A DNA stretch of 23,408 bases. Origin: UBA57 sp013378375 (GTDB lineage: Archaea; Thermoproteota; Nitrososphaeria; Nitrososphaerales; UBA57). Made by a program: the position numbers and the translations under genes. This document shows, in pieces, positions 23,166 to 23,408 of the stretch (position 1 is its first letter; every line of letters starts with the position of its first letter). The notes below the pieces were generated by a model. The model did not search any database, was not told the DNA's origin, and saw nothing but the letters and a program-made list of their open reading frames with translations. Location of the stretch: the NCBI GenBank assembly GCA_013378375.1, contig JACAFT010000017.1, positions 1 to 23,408 of the forward strand, in the 5' to 3' direction.

Positions 23166-23408
23166 TTATTCACCACTAGCTGATTCAAGTATATCCGAAA
23201 TAATTTTCTCAATACTAAAATCTCCTTCAGTTTCAACATAATCTGTAATATCAGATTGTTTAACAACTAATCGATGATTAAGAACGTCAAATGCAACAGC
23301 TTTAACATCGTCAATAGTCACATTATCTTTTCCATTAATCACAGCGGCATATCCTCTTGCGGCATTTAACAATGATACAGAAGCTGTTGGACTAGCGCCA
23401 AGAATTAT
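23166..23408 (-). CDS. Second MoxR-type AAA+ ATPase, C-terminal part only (cut by window edge)
   Basis: The frame is open from the window edge to TAA at 23166, giving 80 residues that begin IILGASPTASVSLLNAARGY. They align without gaps over their first half with the C-terminus of the adjacent MoxR: GASP, GYAAV, DDVKAVAFDV and NHRL are shared. This is therefore the end of a tandem paralogue, most of which lies outside the window. A notable difference is GASPT where MoxR has GASPR, so the sensor-2 arginine is Thr. The tail after the shared block is acidic and unlike that of the neighbour. An internal ATG (23372) is not the true start. Confidence 0.9.
   Translation of the reverse strand: MILGASPTASVSLLNAARGYAAVINGKDNVTIDDVKAVAFDVLNHRLVVKQSDITDYVETEGDFSIEKIISDILESASGE

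Noticed and set aside
1..23408. tRNA or rRNA genes, CRISPR arrays, IS elements, integrases, attachment sites
   Set aside because: Gene-free gaps are all below 150 nt and AT-rich, with no GC-rich cloverleaf, repeat-spacer pattern, terminal inverted repeats or transposase frames seen by eye.

Overview
The window is AT-rich archaeal DNA, most probably from a planktonic Thaumarchaeota (Nitrososphaerota) lineage. The archaeal markers are a TATA-binding protein, an A/V-type ATPase subunit I, an archaeal-type AspRS with a GatCAB amidotransferase, a DUF1512 protein, and TATA boxes placed 25-28 nt before several start codons. Two membrane-anchored PQQ (quinoprotein) dehydrogenases point to the heterotrophic marine Thaumarchaeota rather than to ammonia oxidisers, which are not known for such enzymes. 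This assignment comes from gene content read by eye, not from a phylogeny.

Layout. 54-1067 (minus): a GNAT acetyltransferase behind a small membrane-anchored protein. 1129-6001 (minus): TATA-binding protein, then PQQ protein 1, then ATP synthase subunit I. 6101-7192 (plus): DUF1512 membrane protein, divergent from tbp. 7193-13535 (minus): a seven-gene run of glycosyltransferase, zinc-type alcohol dehydrogenase, aspS, gatC, gatA, gatB and a previously unlisted 58-residue membrane protein. 13621-18181: metG (plus), PQQ protein 2 (minus) and the stand-alone MetRS-type tRNA-binding domain (plus), so the PQQ gene sits between the two parts of MetRS. 18182 to the right edge (minus): two tandem MoxR ATPases (the first cut by the edge), a DUF58 protein, a polytopic membrane protein and a large exported protein with a cysteine-clasped coiled coil.

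How they fit together. AspS (apparently non-discriminating) and GatCAB make Asp-tRNA(Asn) and amidate it to Asn-tRNA(Asn). The two PQQ proteins would act outside the membrane and pass electrons from an organic substrate to the respiratory chain. Their active-site residues differ: protein 2 keeps a lanthanide-type D-x-D motif, while protein 1 has lost both acidic residues. The MoxR/DUF58 cassette resembles chaperone systems that mature extracytoplasmic complexes, here with an exported protein I do not recognise.

Recurring patterns. First genes of transcription units look leaderless, while internal genes carry GGTGA/GGAGG-type ribosome sites. Six genes start with TTG. Two convergent gene pairs end back to back on the same TAATTA hexamer with no spacer. 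No tRNA, rRNA, CRISPR array, IS element or integrase was seen, and no gene-free stretch exceeds 300 bases.
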